Source: Pleurotus ostreatus/Saccharomyces cerevisiae fusant
Lineage: Eukaryota; Opisthokonta
NCBI GenBank assembly: GCA_024196135.1
Contig: JAMQCK010000559.1
Location: 1 to 19,992 of the forward strand
Direction: 5' to 3'
DNA length: 19,992 nt
Shown here: positions 19,591-19,992 of the stretch, one piece after another
Numbering within the stretch: the stretch's first letter is position 1
Layout: every line of letters starts with the position of its first letter
Notes under the pieces: model-generated
Told to the model about the DNA's origin: nothing
Databases searched by the model: none
Seen by the model: only the letters and a program-made list of their open reading frames with translations
Made by a program: the position numbers and the translations under genes

Positions 19591-19992
19591 GTTGAGCAGA
19601 GACGTGAGAGGGAAGGAAGGAGGATAGTTGTCAGAAAGAAAGAAAGAAGAGAGATAGAGGGGGAGTTCTGGTAATAGTGAGACGCCCGCCCGCGGCTCCC
19701 TATATACCTGCGCGATGCCTTTGTGCCAGAATTGGGAAGTAAGGTCGCTCTGATGAAACATTGTGTACAGACCCGCCGTGCCTTCGGCGAGCGTCTTGCA
19801 TGGTTCTCTGATGCATCCGGGCCTGCCGTGCGTCGGTCGGGTACTGGAGCATTACCGAAGGCGATTCCTCTTTCGCTCGAGCTGCAATTTTGTTTGCTCT
19901 CATCATCCGGGCAAAGTCCGATGATGGTTTGGAACAACAAGGTTGAACTGTCCGAGAAGTCACGCTCACGAATCATTCGGCGAATGCCGAAA
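19591..19992 (-). promoter_or_regulatory. Leader and promoter of PRP-3, collinear with that of ZnF-2
   Basis: From far to near on the minus strand: TTCGGC-N4-GCCGAA (19976-19991), containing TCGG-N6-CCGA; a TCACG-rich stretch; an AACCATCAT block (about 19921-19940); ACCATGCAAGA (about 19796-19806); the 15-nt element GGCACAAAGGCATCG (19713-19727); TATATA (19701-19706); and a leader with a GAAA/CTTT microsatellite near 19634-19648. Every block has a partner in the ZnF-2 promoter at nearly equal spacing. The window ends in this promoter, so more upstream elements may exist. Confidence 0.7.

Noticed and set aside
19634..19648. GAAA microsatellite in the PRP-3 leader
   Set aside because: A short simple repeat in a pyrimidine-rich leader; the other two family leaders are also pyrimidine-rich without it, so no special role is claimed.

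Overview
The window looks like a piece of a filamentous basidiomycete chromosome, most likely an Agaricomycete. The evidence is GC-rich coding DNA, many short introns of about 48-100 nt with fungal splice and branch-site signals (for example CTAAC or CTGAC shortly before the AG), and a basidiomycete-type gene set: an F-box protein, a DUF6534 multi-spanning membrane protein and a wax-synthase-like MBOAT protein. No tRNA, rRNA, CRISPR array or intact transposon was found. All gene models were built by hand from splice signals and frame continuity; no alignment or database search was run.

Layout: (1) 1-878, minus: F-box protein, running off the left edge. (2) 2221-3902, plus: a three-finger C2H2 protein with an acidic tail (called ZnF-1 here). 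(3) 5423-7517, plus: a JEN-type monocarboxylate/H+ symporter in 10 exons. (4) 7688-9259, minus: gamma-glutamyl phosphate reductase (proline synthesis), convergent with the transporter. (5) 9637-10590, plus: protein-L-isoaspartate O-methyltransferase, divergent from gene 4 across a 377-bp shared promoter. (6) 10684-12458, minus: DUF6534 membrane protein in 12 exons. (7) 13649-15014, plus: wax-synthase-like acyltransferase. (8) 15912-17556, minus: a second three-finger C2H2 protein (ZnF-2) with an apparent one-base frame break between exons 2 and 3. (9) 18219-19590, minus: a proline-rich, acidic-tailed protein without fingers (called PRP-3 here).

The most striking signal joins genes 2, 8 and 9. 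All three carry the same 15-nt element (GGCACAAAGGCATCG) in the same orientation, 6-17 bp upstream of a TATA box, with nearly the same TATA-to-ATG distance (107-115 bp). For genes 8 and 9 the whole upstream region of about 300 bp is collinear, ending in a TCGG-N6-CCGA site. ZnF-1 and ZnF-2 also share finger layout and an intron that splits the last His codon of finger 2 at the same phase. PRP-3 has the promoter and a ZnF-1-like N-terminus but no zinc fingers. I read this as a dispersed, co-regulated paralogue family (two copies in tandem, one about 13 kb away) whose proteins have diverged faster than their promoters. The remaining genes are ordinary metabolic, repair and membrane genes that seem unrelated to this family.
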